Origin: Betaproteobacteria bacterium
Lineage (GTDB): Bacteria; Pseudomonadota; Gammaproteobacteria; Burkholderiales; Thiobacteraceae
Assembly (NCBI GenBank): GCA_024641855.1
Contig: JAHECG010000014.1
Location: 1 to 44,726, forward strand
Length of the DNA: 44,726 nt
Reading direction: 5' to 3'
Each line of letters starts with the position of its first letter. Position 1 is the first letter of the stretch. The notes below the pieces were generated by a model. The model saw only the letters and a list, made by a program, of their open reading frames with translations, was not told where the DNA came from and did not search any database. A program made the position numbers and the translations under genes. This document shows positions 26,257 through 34,514 of the stretch, in pieces.

Positions 26257-26300
26257 TTTTCCCCTCCTTGAGATATATCGTTTAAATCAAAAAAATTTTC

Positions 26301-26507
26301 TTAGTGCATGACCACATACACAATCCCCACCAGCGTCGCAATAAAGAGCGCAGCTCCGACCAAACCTGCTGCAATCACTTGACCCGGCGTCAATCGCACC
26401 GCATCTTGATCGTAATCTGAACTCTTGCGTACGCCAAAAAAACTCCAAAATACTGCGCGAGCGGCTTGCCATGAACTCGCTTTTTGCCCCCGTTGCTCCT
26501 GTGTCAT
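26301..26507 (-). CDS. DUF2970 domain membrane protein
   Basis: This 68-residue protein has one C-terminal membrane helix (VIAAGLVGAALFIATLVGIVYVV) and the DUF2970 signature ARAVFWSFFGVRK. The function is unknown. The family is typically found between cox11 and subunit III in betaproteobacteria, as here. Its start overlaps the cox11 stop by four bases (ATGA), so translation is probably coupled. Confidence 0.88.
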   Translation of the reverse strand: MTQEQRGQKASSWQAARAVFWSFFGVRKSSDYDQDAVRLTPGQVIAAGLVGAALFIATLVGIVYVVMH

Positions 26508-27034
26508 TTAGTCGCTCCGGCTTTTACTTGCTCAAAAAACGTATACGACAACGTGATCGTATGTACGTCCTTCGGTAAATCATTTTGCACCACAAATTGC
26601 ACCGGCATTAGGCGCTCTTCGTGCGGCTTCAGCGTCTGCTGACTAAAGCAGAAGCATTCAATCTTTTTAAAATATGCCCCAGCTTGCGCCGGGCCATAAC
26701 TCGGTACGGCTTGGCCGACGATGGTACGATCCGTCAAATTCACCACACGGTACATCACTTGCTTGATCTCACCTGGATGGATACGCAGGCTCTTTGTCTG
26801 CGGTTCAAACACCCAAGGTAACTTTGCACCGATATTGGCATCGAACTCAATTGTGACCCAACGCGCCGGATCCATTTGCGTATTCGATACTTTTATCTTG
26901 TCTTTGTTAAGTCCTGTTACGTCGCAAATCTTCTTGTAAAACGGAATCAGCGCATAACCAAAACCAAACATCAGCAGCGTCACCAAAATCAATTTTTTTA
27001 GAATGATCCGGTTTTGCTTACTTCCCTGATTCAT
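26504..27034 (-). CDS. ctaG: Cytochrome oxidase copper-assembly protein CtaG/Cox11
   Basis: Cox11 delivers copper to the CuB site of subunit I. The 176-residue protein has a single N-terminal membrane anchor (ILVTLLMFGFGYALIPFY) and a periplasmic immunoglobulin-like domain. The copper motif is present as KIECFCFSQQTLKPHE (CFCF), and YKKICDVTGLN supplies the third conserved Cys. It lies between the 30-residue peptide gene and the DUF2970 gene in the oxidase operon. Confidence 0.96.
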   Translation of the reverse strand: MNQGSKQNRIILKKLILVTLLMFGFGYALIPFYKKICDVTGLNKDKIKVSNTQMDPARWVTIEFDANIGAKLPWVFEPQTKSLRIHPGEIKQVMYRVVNLTDRTIVGQAVPSYGPAQAGAYFKKIECFCFSQQTLKPHEERLMPVQFVVQNDLPKDVHTITLSYTFFEQVKAGATK

Positions 27035-27037
27035 TAA

Positions 27038-27130
27038 TTAACGCACCATGCTAAAAGAGAATATAAAAAATACAATTACCAACACCACCAACACTGCAGC
27101 AGTCCGATACTTAGCCTTCTCTTTATTCAC
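27038..27130 (-). CDS. Cytochrome oxidase small assembly peptide (30 residues)
   Basis: This short frame starts with GTG at 27130 (or TTG at 27142, giving 34 residues) and reads MNKEKAKYRTAAVLVVLVIV, ending in FFIFSFSMVR. It has a basic N terminus and one membrane helix, the layout of the small assembly proteins found between ctaD and cox11 in betaproteobacteria. GGAAAG stands four bases before the GTG and supports that start. The stop is three bases before the cox11 ATG. Function is inferred from position only. Confidence 0.72.
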   Translation of the reverse strand: MNKEKAKYRTAAVLVVLVIVFFIFSFSMVR

Positions 27131-27198
27131 AGGGCTTTCCAATTAAAACGCTACAAAATGGGGCGGATAGCTTAAACACTACGCCGCCCCGTCACCAA

Positions 27199-28779
27199 TC
27201 ACTTAACAGTCGGCGGTGTTTCGAACGTGTGATACGGCGCCGGTGATGGCAGGTGCGTCCATTCCAACGTATCAGCACCTTCCCAGGCACGGCCCTCAGC
27301 TTTAACGCCACCCTTGATGCATTTCAACACCACGACCAACAGAATCAATTGCGACAAACCGAAACCGAAGGCACCAATCGTTGCCACCATATTCCAGTCA
27401 GCGAATTGCAATGCATAGTCAGGAATCCGGCGTGGCATACCTGCCAAGCCCAAGAAGTGCATCGGGAAGAATAGAATGTTGAAGAAAATAGTCGACATCC
27501 AGAAATGCAGTTTACCCAGCTTCTCGTCGTACATATTTCCAGTCCACTTCGGCAACCAGAAATAAACGCCAGCAAAGATTGAGTACAACGCACCGGAAAC
27601 CAGCACATAGTGGAAGTGCGCCACCACGTAGTAGGTGTCTTGCAGTTGAATATCGACCGGAGTAATCGCCAGCACCAAGCCGGAGAACCCACCAATGGTG
27701 AACAGGCACACGAAAGCAATCGCGAACAGCATAGGGGTCTCAAAAGTCATCGAGCCCTTCCACATGGTTGCAATCCAGTTAAACACTTTCACACCGGTCG
27801 GAATCGCGATCAACATGGTTGCATACATGAAAAACAACTGGGCTGCCGTAGGCAGGCCAGTAGTAAACATGTGGTGCGCCCAGACGATGAACGACAGAAT
27901 CGCGATCGAGGAGGTTGCATACACCATGGAGGCATAGCCGAACAGCGGTTTACGTGCGAAGGTCGGGATGATCTGCGAGATAATGCCAAACGCTGGCAGA
28001 ATCATGATGTATACCTCGGGATGACCGAAGAACCAGAAAATATGCTGGAACATCACAGGATCGCCGCCGCCAGCCGCATTAAAGAAGCTGGTACCGAAAT
28101 GACGATCGGTCAGCAACATGGTCACCGCACCGGCCAGCACTGGCATCACCGCGATCAGCAAGTATGCCGTAATCAACCAAGTCCAAACGAACAGCGGCAT
28201 CTTCATCAAGGTCATGCCTGGCGCGCGTAAGTTCAGGATGGTGGTCACGATATTGATCGCGCCCATGATGGAGGAAATACCCAGGATATGCACGGCGAAA
28301 ATCGTCATGTCGTTGGATATGCCGCCTTGCAAGAACAACGGAGCGTACATCGTCCAACCACCGGCAGAAGCACCGCCCGGCACGAAGAAGGAACCAACCA
28401 GCAAGCTAGCTGCAACCGGTAACAACCAGAAACTCCAGTTATTCATGCGGGGAAACGCCATGTCTGGGGCACCGATCATCATCGGGACTTGCCAGTTCGC
28501 AAAACCTACAAAGGCCGGCATGATGGCGCCGAACACCATGATCAGACCATGCATCGTGGTGAGCGAGTTAAAAAACTCTGGGCGCATGATTTGCATACCC
28601 GGTTGAAACAGCTCGGCGCGAATTAATAGCGCGAGCGTACCGCCGGTCAGCAGCATGATGAAGGAAAACCAAAGGTACAGCGTACCGATGTCTTTATGAT
28701 TGGTGGTGGTTACCCACCGCATGAGACCGGTTGGATGACCGTGTCCATGATCGTGATCGATTGCGTGTGTCGCTTCCAT
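27199..28779 (-). CDS. ctaD: Cytochrome c oxidase subunit I
   Basis: Subunit I holds heme a and the heme a3-CuB oxygen-reducing centre. The 526-residue protein has the expected twelve membrane helices. Ligand motifs include TMHGLIMVF (low-spin heme), WFFGHPEVYIMILP (CuB His and the cross-linked Tyr, with the Glu of the D pathway), WAHHMFTTG (CuB) and VVAHFHYVL (heme His pair). A His-rich N terminus (AIDHDHGHGHPTG) precedes the first helix. TAGGAGG gives a strong ribosome binding site. It follows coxB by 15 bp. Confidence 0.98.
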   Translation of the reverse strand: MEATHAIDHDHGHGHPTGLMRWVTTTNHKDIGTLYLWFSFIMLLTGGTLALLIRAELFQPGMQIMRPEFFNSLTTMHGLIMVFGAIMPAFVGFANWQVPMMIGAPDMAFPRMNNWSFWLLPVAASLLVGSFFVPGGASAGGWTMYAPLFLQGGISNDMTIFAVHILGISSIMGAINIVTTILNLRAPGMTLMKMPLFVWTWLITAYLLIAVMPVLAGAVTMLLTDRHFGTSFFNAAGGGDPVMFQHIFWFFGHPEVYIMILPAFGIISQIIPTFARKPLFGYASMVYATSSIAILSFIVWAHHMFTTGLPTAAQLFFMYATMLIAIPTGVKVFNWIATMWKGSMTFETPMLFAIAFVCLFTIGGFSGLVLAITPVDIQLQDTYYVVAHFHYVLVSGALYSIFAGVYFWLPKWTGNMYDEKLGKLHFWMSTIFFNILFFPMHFLGLAGMPRRIPDYALQFADWNMVATIGAFGFGLSQLILLVVVLKCIKGGVKAEGRAWEGADTLEWTHLPSPAPYHTFETPPTVK

Positions 28780-28794
28780 TTTCAGCCTCCTAAA

Positions 28795-29916
28795 TTATTT
28801 GCGTAATGCTTTGATATCGGCGGGCTGCACCATGTCACCCGTCGCATTGCCGAAGGAATTGCGCTCGTAGGTGATTACGGCAGCCACATCAACGTCGTTC
28901 AGTTGCTTGCCAAACGCAGCCATCGCCGTGTTGGGTTTGCCGTTCATGACGATATTGATGTGCGCAGCTTTGTCGCCGGTTGCAATCTTAGAACCAGCCA
29001 GCGCAGGGAATGCTGGAGGCAGACCTTTACCATCCGCTTGATGGCAAGCCGCGCAGTTTGCGGCATACACTTTTGCGCCATGCGCTTTCAGCTCGTCAGC
29101 ACTATAGGTCTTATTGGGATCCATGGTGACCGCAGCGGATTTCGCTTTCTGTTCTGCCATCCATTTGTCGTAATCTTCTTGTGTTTTTACTTCGACAACG
29201 ATCGGCATAAACCCGTGATCCTTACCGCACAACTCGGAACACTGACCACGGTAGGTGCCCGGCTTGTCGGCTTTAAACCAAGCATCTTTGATGAAGCCCG
29301 GAATTGCATCTTGTTTGATGCCGAATGCCTGAACCGACCAGGCGTGAATCACGTCATTGGCAGTTAACAATAAACGCACTTTTTTACCCACTGGCACGAC
29401 TAACGGATTATCCACTTCCAGCAAGTAGTGTTCTCCTTTAGGGGCAGTGCCCTCGATTTGATCGCGCGGCGTGGATAAATTTGACAGGAATTTAATGCCT
29501 TCAGCAGGATATTCGTATTCCCATTTCCACTGATACGCCACGACTTTAACCGTCATATCCGGATTGCTCGCGTCGCGCATATTGAGAATGGTTTTGGATG
29601 CAGGAATTGCCATAGCAATGAGGATCGCAAACGGAATCACGGTCCAGATAATTTCGATCTGGGTGTTCTCATGGAAATGCGCCGCTTTATGGCCAACCGA
29701 TTTGCGATGCTTCCAGATGGAGTAAAACATCACGCCGAACACCACCACAAAGATCGCCACACAAACCCACATAATTAAAACATGTAGATTGAATATCTCG
29801 CTAGCAACCACACTTTGCGGCGTTGGCAGATTGTATTTCGATTCCTCGGCCCAAGCGGCCATGGACATCAGGGATACTCCCCATCCCAGCCCCAGACTCC
29901 TCATTTTGCTAATCAT
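28795..29916 (-). CDS. coxB: Cytochrome c oxidase subunit II with fused cytochrome c domain (caa3 type)
   Basis: Subunit II takes electrons through its CuA centre. The protein of about 373 residues has a signal peptide (to about AAWAEE) and two membrane helices. The cupredoxin domain carries the CuA motif YRGQCSELCGKDHGFMP. The C-terminal class I cytochrome c domain has heme motif CAACH and a Met ligand near NTAMAAF. This fused form defines caa3-type oxidases, which can accept electrons from a soluble or bound cytochrome directly. The start MISKMRSLGLG at 29916 is favoured by AAGGGGG upstream. A longer frame to 29976 lacks such a site. It is the first gene of the operon. Confidence 0.95.
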   Translation of the reverse strand: MISKMRSLGLGWGVSLMSMAAWAEESKYNLPTPQSVVASEIFNLHVLIMWVCVAIFVVVFGVMFYSIWKHRKSVGHKAAHFHENTQIEIIWTVIPFAILIAMAIPASKTILNMRDASNPDMTVKVVAYQWKWEYEYPAEGIKFLSNLSTPRDQIEGTAPKGEHYLLEVDNPLVVPVGKKVRLLLTANDVIHAWSVQAFGIKQDAIPGFIKDAWFKADKPGTYRGQCSELCGKDHGFMPIVVEVKTQEDYDKWMAEQKAKSAAVTMDPNKTYSADELKAHGAKVYAANCAACHQADGKGLPPAFPALAGSKIATGDKAAHINIVMNGKPNTAMAAFGKQLNDVDVAAVITYERNSFGNATGDMVQPADIKALRK

Positions 29917-30331
29917 TGCTACCCCCTTGACGTTTAAACCTAAAAATTTAGCGTTGATCTGAGACCAACATCTCAATATTCATTAAACCAATCACACCGC
30001 GCCGAATCCTTAAGTTTCACTTGGAAACCGACAAAACTCAGCAATTGCCCTTGCCATTAAACCGGGCAACTTCAAATTTAACTGAGGCTATAAAACACAG
30101 CGAATGTATTCAAAGTGCACCGACAACGAGACTTTATAAAGTGCTCAGCCTTGCTAGATCTTCCGACTGCGCTACTTTGCCGTCTATTGCAGTTGCTAAT
30201 ATGGACACTCTTAAATAAACGATTCAACGTTTTGATCTTGGTCTCTTTTTGGTGCGACAAAATAGCACACCAACCCCACCCTCAGCAAGCAAAACCCCAA
30301 ATAAATCCTTTGATTCCAGGTATTTAAAGTT

Positions 30332-30360
30332 ATTATGTCAGTATTTTATAATAAAGTTAA
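30332..30360 (-). promoter_or_regulatory. Weak sigma70-like promoter facing coxB
   Basis: On the minus strand TTAACT (30355-30360) and CATAAT (30332-30337) are separated by 17 bp. A transcript from here would have a leader of about 400 bases before coxB, or could be a separate small RNA. AT-rich sequence gives such matches easily, so support is weak. Confidence 0.25.
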
Positions 30361-30400
30361 TTAATTGATTTGCATTCATTTTATTGGCTCGTAGTCGCCT

Positions 30401-30425
30401 TAACCCATTTCAATCAAATGGGTTA
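30401..30425. terminator. Hairpin downstream of bioC
   Basis: TAACCCATTT and AAATGGGTTA form a perfect ten-base stem around CAATC, about 75 bases past the bioC stop. Neither side has a proper T run, so it may be a weak or Rho-assisted terminator or a 3' end stabiliser. Confidence 0.4.
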
Positions 30426-30497
30426 TTTGCATGTCCTAAAAATCGTTTCCTCGCGCAGAAAAAAAATCAAGCCCCCAAATTCGGTACAAAATGGCAT

Positions 30498-31403
30498 TCA
30501 GCGCAAACCCATTTGGCGTGCTTCAATTTTCATGGCGATGACTTGCCGACCATCCGCTTTAGTTATCTTCTCATTCACCCAAGCGTGCCCGTAAATGACT
30601 TCATAAGTCGCGGGTAAACGCCCTTCCTGGCGCAGCTTTTCATAGTTATCCGACATCGTGCGCCAGGTTTTTTTACCCATCAACCCATGACCGCGTCCGC
30701 TCGTGACGTTGTGTGCGCCAATCGCCTTTAATTCACGCAACAAGCTACTCAAATCAGGATACGTCAACGTGAGATACTCCATATCCACCACCGGAGTTGC
30801 AAAACCGGCATAAGACAATTCATCACCGATATCATGCATATCCATAAACCGATTTACATGGGTATAGCCATCCAAACCAGCAAAGGCTTGCCGCAACTCG
30901 CGTAACGTATCCGGTCCAAAGCTTGAGAACATCAGCAAACCACCGGGTGCCAGCACACGCCGAAATTCAGCAAACGTCGATGGCAAATCATTGCACCACT
31001 GCAATGCCAGATTCGAGCACAGCAAATTCACGCTCGACGTCGCAAAAGGCAAACGCTCCAAATCACCACCGACATAACGCGGAAGATTGCCAGCCATGAA
31101 AGGCAATTTGCGCTTCCACCAGGGATCACTTTGGCGCGCCACTTGCAGCATCGATTGCGCGATATCCAGTCCGAGGGTATTCGAGTCCGGATAACGCTGC
31201 GCCAAAGCGCGACTGACCGCACCGGTACCGCAACCGACATCCAACACCAACTCCGGTGCCAGCTTCACAAAATCCAAGCGCTCCATCAGACGTTGGCCAA
31301 CCTCGCGTTGCAACACGGCCGCTTGATCATACGTGGTCGCGGCGCGCTCGAAAGCGCGTCGCATCAAGCGCTTGTCAATGCGCATTGCAAAATCTTCAGC
31401 CAT
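30498..31403 (-). CDS. bioC: Malonyl-ACP O-methyltransferase BioC
   Basis: BioC methylates the free carboxyl of malonyl-ACP so that fatty acid synthase can build the pimeloyl chain of biotin. The 301-residue protein has the SAM-binding motif LVLDVGCGTGAVSRALAQ, followed by LGLDIAQSML, GDLERLPF and NLALQWCNDLP, and the BioC-typical opening RAFERAATTYDQAAVLQREVG. Its start overlaps the end of bioH by eight bases. It is the last gene of the bio cluster. Confidence 0.95.
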   Translation of the reverse strand: MAEDFAMRIDKRLMRRAFERAATTYDQAAVLQREVGQRLMERLDFVKLAPELVLDVGCGTGAVSRALAQRYPDSNTLGLDIAQSMLQVARQSDPWWKRKLPFMAGNLPRYVGGDLERLPFATSSVNLLCSNLALQWCNDLPSTFAEFRRVLAPGGLLMFSSFGPDTLRELRQAFAGLDGYTHVNRFMDMHDIGDELSYAGFATPVVDMEYLTLTYPDLSSLLRELKAIGAHNVTSGRGHGLMGKKTWRTMSDNYEKLRQEGRLPATYEVIYGHAWVNEKITKADGRQVIAMKIEARQMGLR

Positions 31404-32163
31404 CTAAAAAACACTCCATTGCATGCATCGTCTCAGCGCGATGCGAAAGAAAAGGGGCGTGCGCGCTACCATGAATAATCGCTAATTCCGCCTGGGGTAA
31501 GCACTGCGCTAGCCATTCACCCGCGCCCAGCGGCGTTACGGTATCGCGCTCACCGTGGATCAACAGCACCGGTTGCGCGATGCCCGCCGCCGCATCGCGC
31601 AAATCGAGATCATGCAAAATCGACAAGCCACCGCGCAAAGTTTCCAAGGAGGGTTCGCCACGCTCAAATAATTTTGCGCGCAGCGCCGCGATGACTTCAC
31701 GCGCATCGTCGCCACTGCGCGCTTGTAAGGACAAAAAGCGCTTCAACGTGCCCGTATAATCTTGCTCCAAACTGCGCGCGAATTCTGTCATCGTTTTATC
31801 GTCCATGCCGTATGGCCAATCCGCACGCTGACGAAAACACGGTGTCGTACTCAACAAAACAAGCTTGCTAACGCGATCAGAAAAGTCCAGCGCCAACTGC
31901 ATCGCCACCTGCCCGCCCAGCGACCAGCCACAAATCTGCGCTCGCTCCGGCATCGCGTCTGCCACGACGCGAGCAACTTCCGCAAGCGTATAAGGCTCCT
32001 GCTGTGCGCTCTCACCATAGCCGGGCAAATCGACAATATGCAGACGAAATTTCTGCGCCAACCCATCGCGCACACCCTCCCAAATGCCGCCATGCATACC
32101 CCAGCCATGCAGCAACACCAAATCCGCACCATGCCCCAGAGTTTCAATGTGCAACTGTTTCAT
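31396..32163 (-). CDS. bioH: Pimeloyl-ACP methyl ester carboxylesterase BioH
   Basis: BioH removes the methyl group from pimeloyl-ACP methyl ester, ending chain elongation in biotin synthesis. The alpha/beta hydrolase of about 255 residues shows LVLLHGWGMHGGIW (oxyanion region), the nucleophile elbow GWSLGG, an acid in HGERDTVTPL and the catalytic His in IHGSAHAPFLSH. The start MKQLHIETLGHG at 32163 overlaps the bioF stop (ATGA). A longer frame to 32187 is less likely. Confidence 0.94.
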   Translation of the reverse strand: MKQLHIETLGHGADLVLLHGWGMHGGIWEGVRDGLAQKFRLHIVDLPGYGESAQQEPYTLAEVARVVADAMPERAQICGWSLGGQVAMQLALDFSDRVSKLVLLSTTPCFRQRADWPYGMDDKTMTEFARSLEQDYTGTLKRFLSLQARSGDDAREVIAALRAKLFERGEPSLETLRGGLSILHDLDLRDAAAGIAQPVLLIHGERDTVTPLGAGEWLAQCLPQAELAIIHGSAHAPFLSHRAETMHAMECFLDG

Positions 32164-33311
32164 GCCTGCGCGTTCAACGCATCGCACAAGCGCCGCACAT
32201 CATCTTTGCTATGCGCTGCCGAGAGCGAAATCCGCAGTCGTGCCTGCCCCTTAGGTACCGTCGGCGGGCGAATAGCTGGCACTAAAATTCCTTGCAGGCG
32301 CAGCGCTTCCGCGATCCTAACCGCTTCCTGATTTGATCCGATGAGCAATGGTTGTATCGGCGTATCGGAAGGCATGAGTTGCCAGCGCTCGGTTTTGAGA
32401 TGCTCTTTTAAGTAGGCGATCAACTCGCGCAACTGCGCACGGCGCCATCCTTCCTCGCGGAATAAATGCAAACTCGCCAACAACACCGTTGCCAGTAGCG
32501 GTGGAAACGCTGTGGTGTAAATGTATGTCCGCGCGCCCTGAATCAGCGTCTGGATCAACTCATCGCCACCAGCGACAAAGGCACCGAATACGCCCGCCGC
32601 CTTACCCAGGGTTGCCATATAAATAATGCGCGGCGATTGCACATTGAAATGTTCAAGAATGCCGCGACCATGCGTTCCCAATACGCCGAAGCCATGCGCA
32701 TCATCCAACAACAGATAGGCATCGTAGCGCTCGCACAACGCTAACAATTCCGGCACCGGTGCCAAATCGCCATCCATGCTGAACACCGCATCGGTCACCA
32801 CCAATTTGCGCCGGCCTTTTGCTCCCGCCAGCGTCTGCTCCAGATGCGCTAGATCAAGATGGGTGTAGCGTAAAAATCGGGCCCGCGAGATCAAGGCTGC
32901 ATCATTCAGCGAAGCGTGATTGAGCTTATCCGCCAACACCACATCATTGCGCCCCAGCAGCGCCGACACGACGCCGAGATTCGCCATGTACCCCGTCGAA
33001 AATAATAAGGTGCGCGGTAACTCAAGAAACGCTGCCAAAGCCAGTTCTAGTTGGTGATGCGCTTCACTGTGGCCAACGATGAGATGCGAAGCCCCTGCGC
33101 CCACCCCATATTGACCGGCACCGCGACAAGCGGCTTCGATCAGCACCGGATGCGCGGCAAGGCCGAGATAATCGTTGCTGCAAAAAGCCAGATAGTCGCA
33201 GCCATCGACGGTGATATGAGCGCCCTGCGCGCTTTCCAGGATGCGGCGGCTACGCAGCAAGCCTTGGGCTGCGAGCGCGTTCAGGTCGTCAGGAAGATCG
33301 GGAAAAGGCAT
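32160..33311 (-). CDS. bioF: 8-amino-7-oxononanoate synthase BioF
   Basis: BioF condenses pimeloyl-ACP with alanine, with PLP as cofactor, to give 8-amino-7-oxononanoate. The 383-residue protein has FCSNDYLGLAAHP, GAGASHLIVGHSEAHHQLE, the cofactor-contacting LLLDDAHGFGVLG, and the PLP lysine in MATLGKAAGVFGAFVAG. Length is normal. It overlaps bioH by four bases and is separated from the upstream bioB by about 110 bp that contain a large inverted repeat. Confidence 0.96.
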   Translation of the reverse strand: MPFPDLPDDLNALAAQGLLRSRRILESAQGAHITVDGCDYLAFCSNDYLGLAAHPVLIEAACRGAGQYGVGAGASHLIVGHSEAHHQLELALAAFLELPRTLLFSTGYMANLGVVSALLGRNDVVLADKLNHASLNDAALISRARFLRYTHLDLAHLEQTLAGAKGRRKLVVTDAVFSMDGDLAPVPELLALCERYDAYLLLDDAHGFGVLGTHGRGILEHFNVQSPRIIYMATLGKAAGVFGAFVAGGDELIQTLIQGARTYIYTTAFPPLLATVLLASLHLFREEGWRRAQLRELIAYLKEHLKTERWQLMPSDTPIQPLLIGSNQEAVRIAEALRLQGILVPAIRPPTVPKGQARLRISLSAAHSKDDVRRLCDALNAQA

Positions 33312-33333
33312 CGTGTTACCTTAAAAACCATTC

Positions 33334-33405
33334 AACGCAAAGGCCGCAAAGACGCAAAGAAATAACCGGAAATATTTTTCTTTGCGTCTTTGCGGCCTTT
33401 GCGTT
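33334..33405. repeat. 29-bp perfect inverted repeat between bioB and bioF
   Basis: Two perfectly complementary 29-base arms (33334-33362 and 33377-33405) flank a 14-base loop. Each arm is built from repeated GCAAAG units (cGCAAAGgccGCAAAGacGCAAAG). On RNA it would fold into a very stable stem. It lies 15 bp after the bioB stop on the minus strand and 22 bp before the bioF start. It could partially terminate or stabilise the bioB message. The composition resembles dispersed palindromic intergenic repeats. Confidence 0.9.
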
Positions 33406-33420
33406 TAACGCCTTTCGCCC

Positions 33421-34410
33421 TCACCCACGCAGCCCCGGCCCATCCTCGCCCATCGGCCGCATGCCGAGTTTTTCCAGCAAAGCCATATCGCGTGAGGCTT
33501 CCGGATTCCCTGTGGTGAGCAATTTATCACCGTAGAAAATCGAATTCGCGCCCGCCAAAAAACATAGCGCTTGAATCGCTTCACCCATTTCCTGGCGCCC
33601 GGCGGATAACCGCACAAAACTCTTCGGCAACGTGATGCGCGCTACGGCAATGGTGCGCACGAATTCCAACGGATCGAGCGCATCGGTACCATAAAGCGGC
33701 GTGCCTTCGACTTGCACCAGCATATTGATCGGCACCGATTCGGGTTGTGGATCGAGATTGGCCAACTGCGTAATTAAACCGGCGCGTTGGCTGCGCGATT
33801 CCCCCATGCCGACGATGCCACCGCAGCACACATGCATGCCCGCATCGCGTACGCGTCCCAATGTATCCAGCCGATCCTGATAATCGCGTGTGCTGATCAC
33901 TTCGCCGTAGAATTCAGGCGCCGTGTCGAGATTGTGGTTGTAGTAATCCAAACCGACATCGCGCAATTTCTGCGCTTGCCCTTCGCGCAACATACCGGCG
34001 GTCAGGCAAGTTTCCATACCCAGCGCCTTCACGGCTTTGACCATCTCAAACACCGGTTCCAGCTCACGGTCCTTAGGGCTACGCCACGCCGCGCCCATGC
34101 AAAAACGGGTGGCACCGGTTGCCTTTGCGGCCTCGGCGGCAGCGATCACCTCCTCCAGTTTCAGCATGCCCTCGCTTTCTACGCCCGCATGATGGCGCGC
34201 CGATTGCGGGCAATAACCGCAATCTTCCGGACAGCCGCCGGTCTTGATCGATAGCAAGGTGGATAATTGCACCACATTAGGATCGAAATGTGCCCGATGT
34301 GCTTCCTGCGCCCGATACATCAAGTCGTTGAACGGCAAGGAAAATAGCGCTTCGACTTGCGCTACGCTCCAAGTGCTGTGTGGATCCGTTGGCAAGATCA
34401 TTTGATTCAT
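33421..34410 (-). CDS. bioB: Biotin synthase BioB
   Basis: BioB is the radical SAM enzyme that inserts sulfur into dethiobiotin. The protein of about 329 residues has the radical SAM cysteines in [11 protein letters not shown], then [24 protein letters not shown] and [11 protein letters not shown], all conserved in BioB, including ligands of the second cluster. The start [14 protein letters not shown] at 34410 has GAGGAA upstream. The gene is divergent from comF with about 100 bp between them. Confidence 0.97.
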   Translation of the reverse strand: MNQMILPTDPHSTWSVAQVEALFSLPFNDLMYRAQEAHRAHFDPNVVQLSTLLSIKTGGCPEDCGYCPQSARHHAGVESEGMLKLEEVIAAAEAAKATGATRFCMGAAWRSPKDRELEPVFEMVKAVKALGMETCLTAGMLREGQAQKLRDVGLDYYNHNLDTAPEFYGEVISTRDYQDRLDTLGRVRDAGMHVCCGGIVGMGESRSQRAGLITQLANLDPQPESVPINMLVQVEGTPLYGTDALDPLEFVRTIAVARITLPKSFVRLSAGRQEMGEAIQALCFLAGANSIFYGDKLLTTGNPEASRDMALLEKLGMRPMGEDGPGLRG

Positions 34411-34514
34411 GGGGGGTTCCTCGGTGCGATAATCCATAAAGCACAGCCGTGCTGCTTTACAGTACAAAATAAATTAACCTTGAATAATCAATGATATTCA
34501 TACGCTAGTCAAGA

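Larger units (their letters stand above)
29917..30497. other. Gene-poor interval between coxB and bioC (581 bp)
   Basis: I see no convincing gene here. The short frames lack family features and codon structure. The stretch is AT-rich, above all at 30310-30385. It holds the perfect palindrome ACTTTATAAAGT (30131-30142), a promoter-like pair on the minus strand at 30332-30360, and a hairpin at 30401-30425. It probably contains the control region of the oxidase operon. Confidence 0.6.

Noticed and set aside
27610-28230. Long plus-strand frame opposite ctaD
   Set aside because: It is a His- and Gln-rich shadow of the subunit I gene on the other strand.
30100-30195. tRNA-like segment on the minus strand (GTAGCGCAGTCGG, D-arm-like, with possible CAAAG/CTTTG acceptor ends)
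   Set aside because: The D stem does not close, there is no TTCGA-type T loop and no proper anticodon arm, so the likeness is probably chance.
34411-34514. Possible BirA operator between bioB and comF
   Set aside because: GGTTAA occurs but without the matching inverted half at the expected distance, so it does not fit a BirA site.
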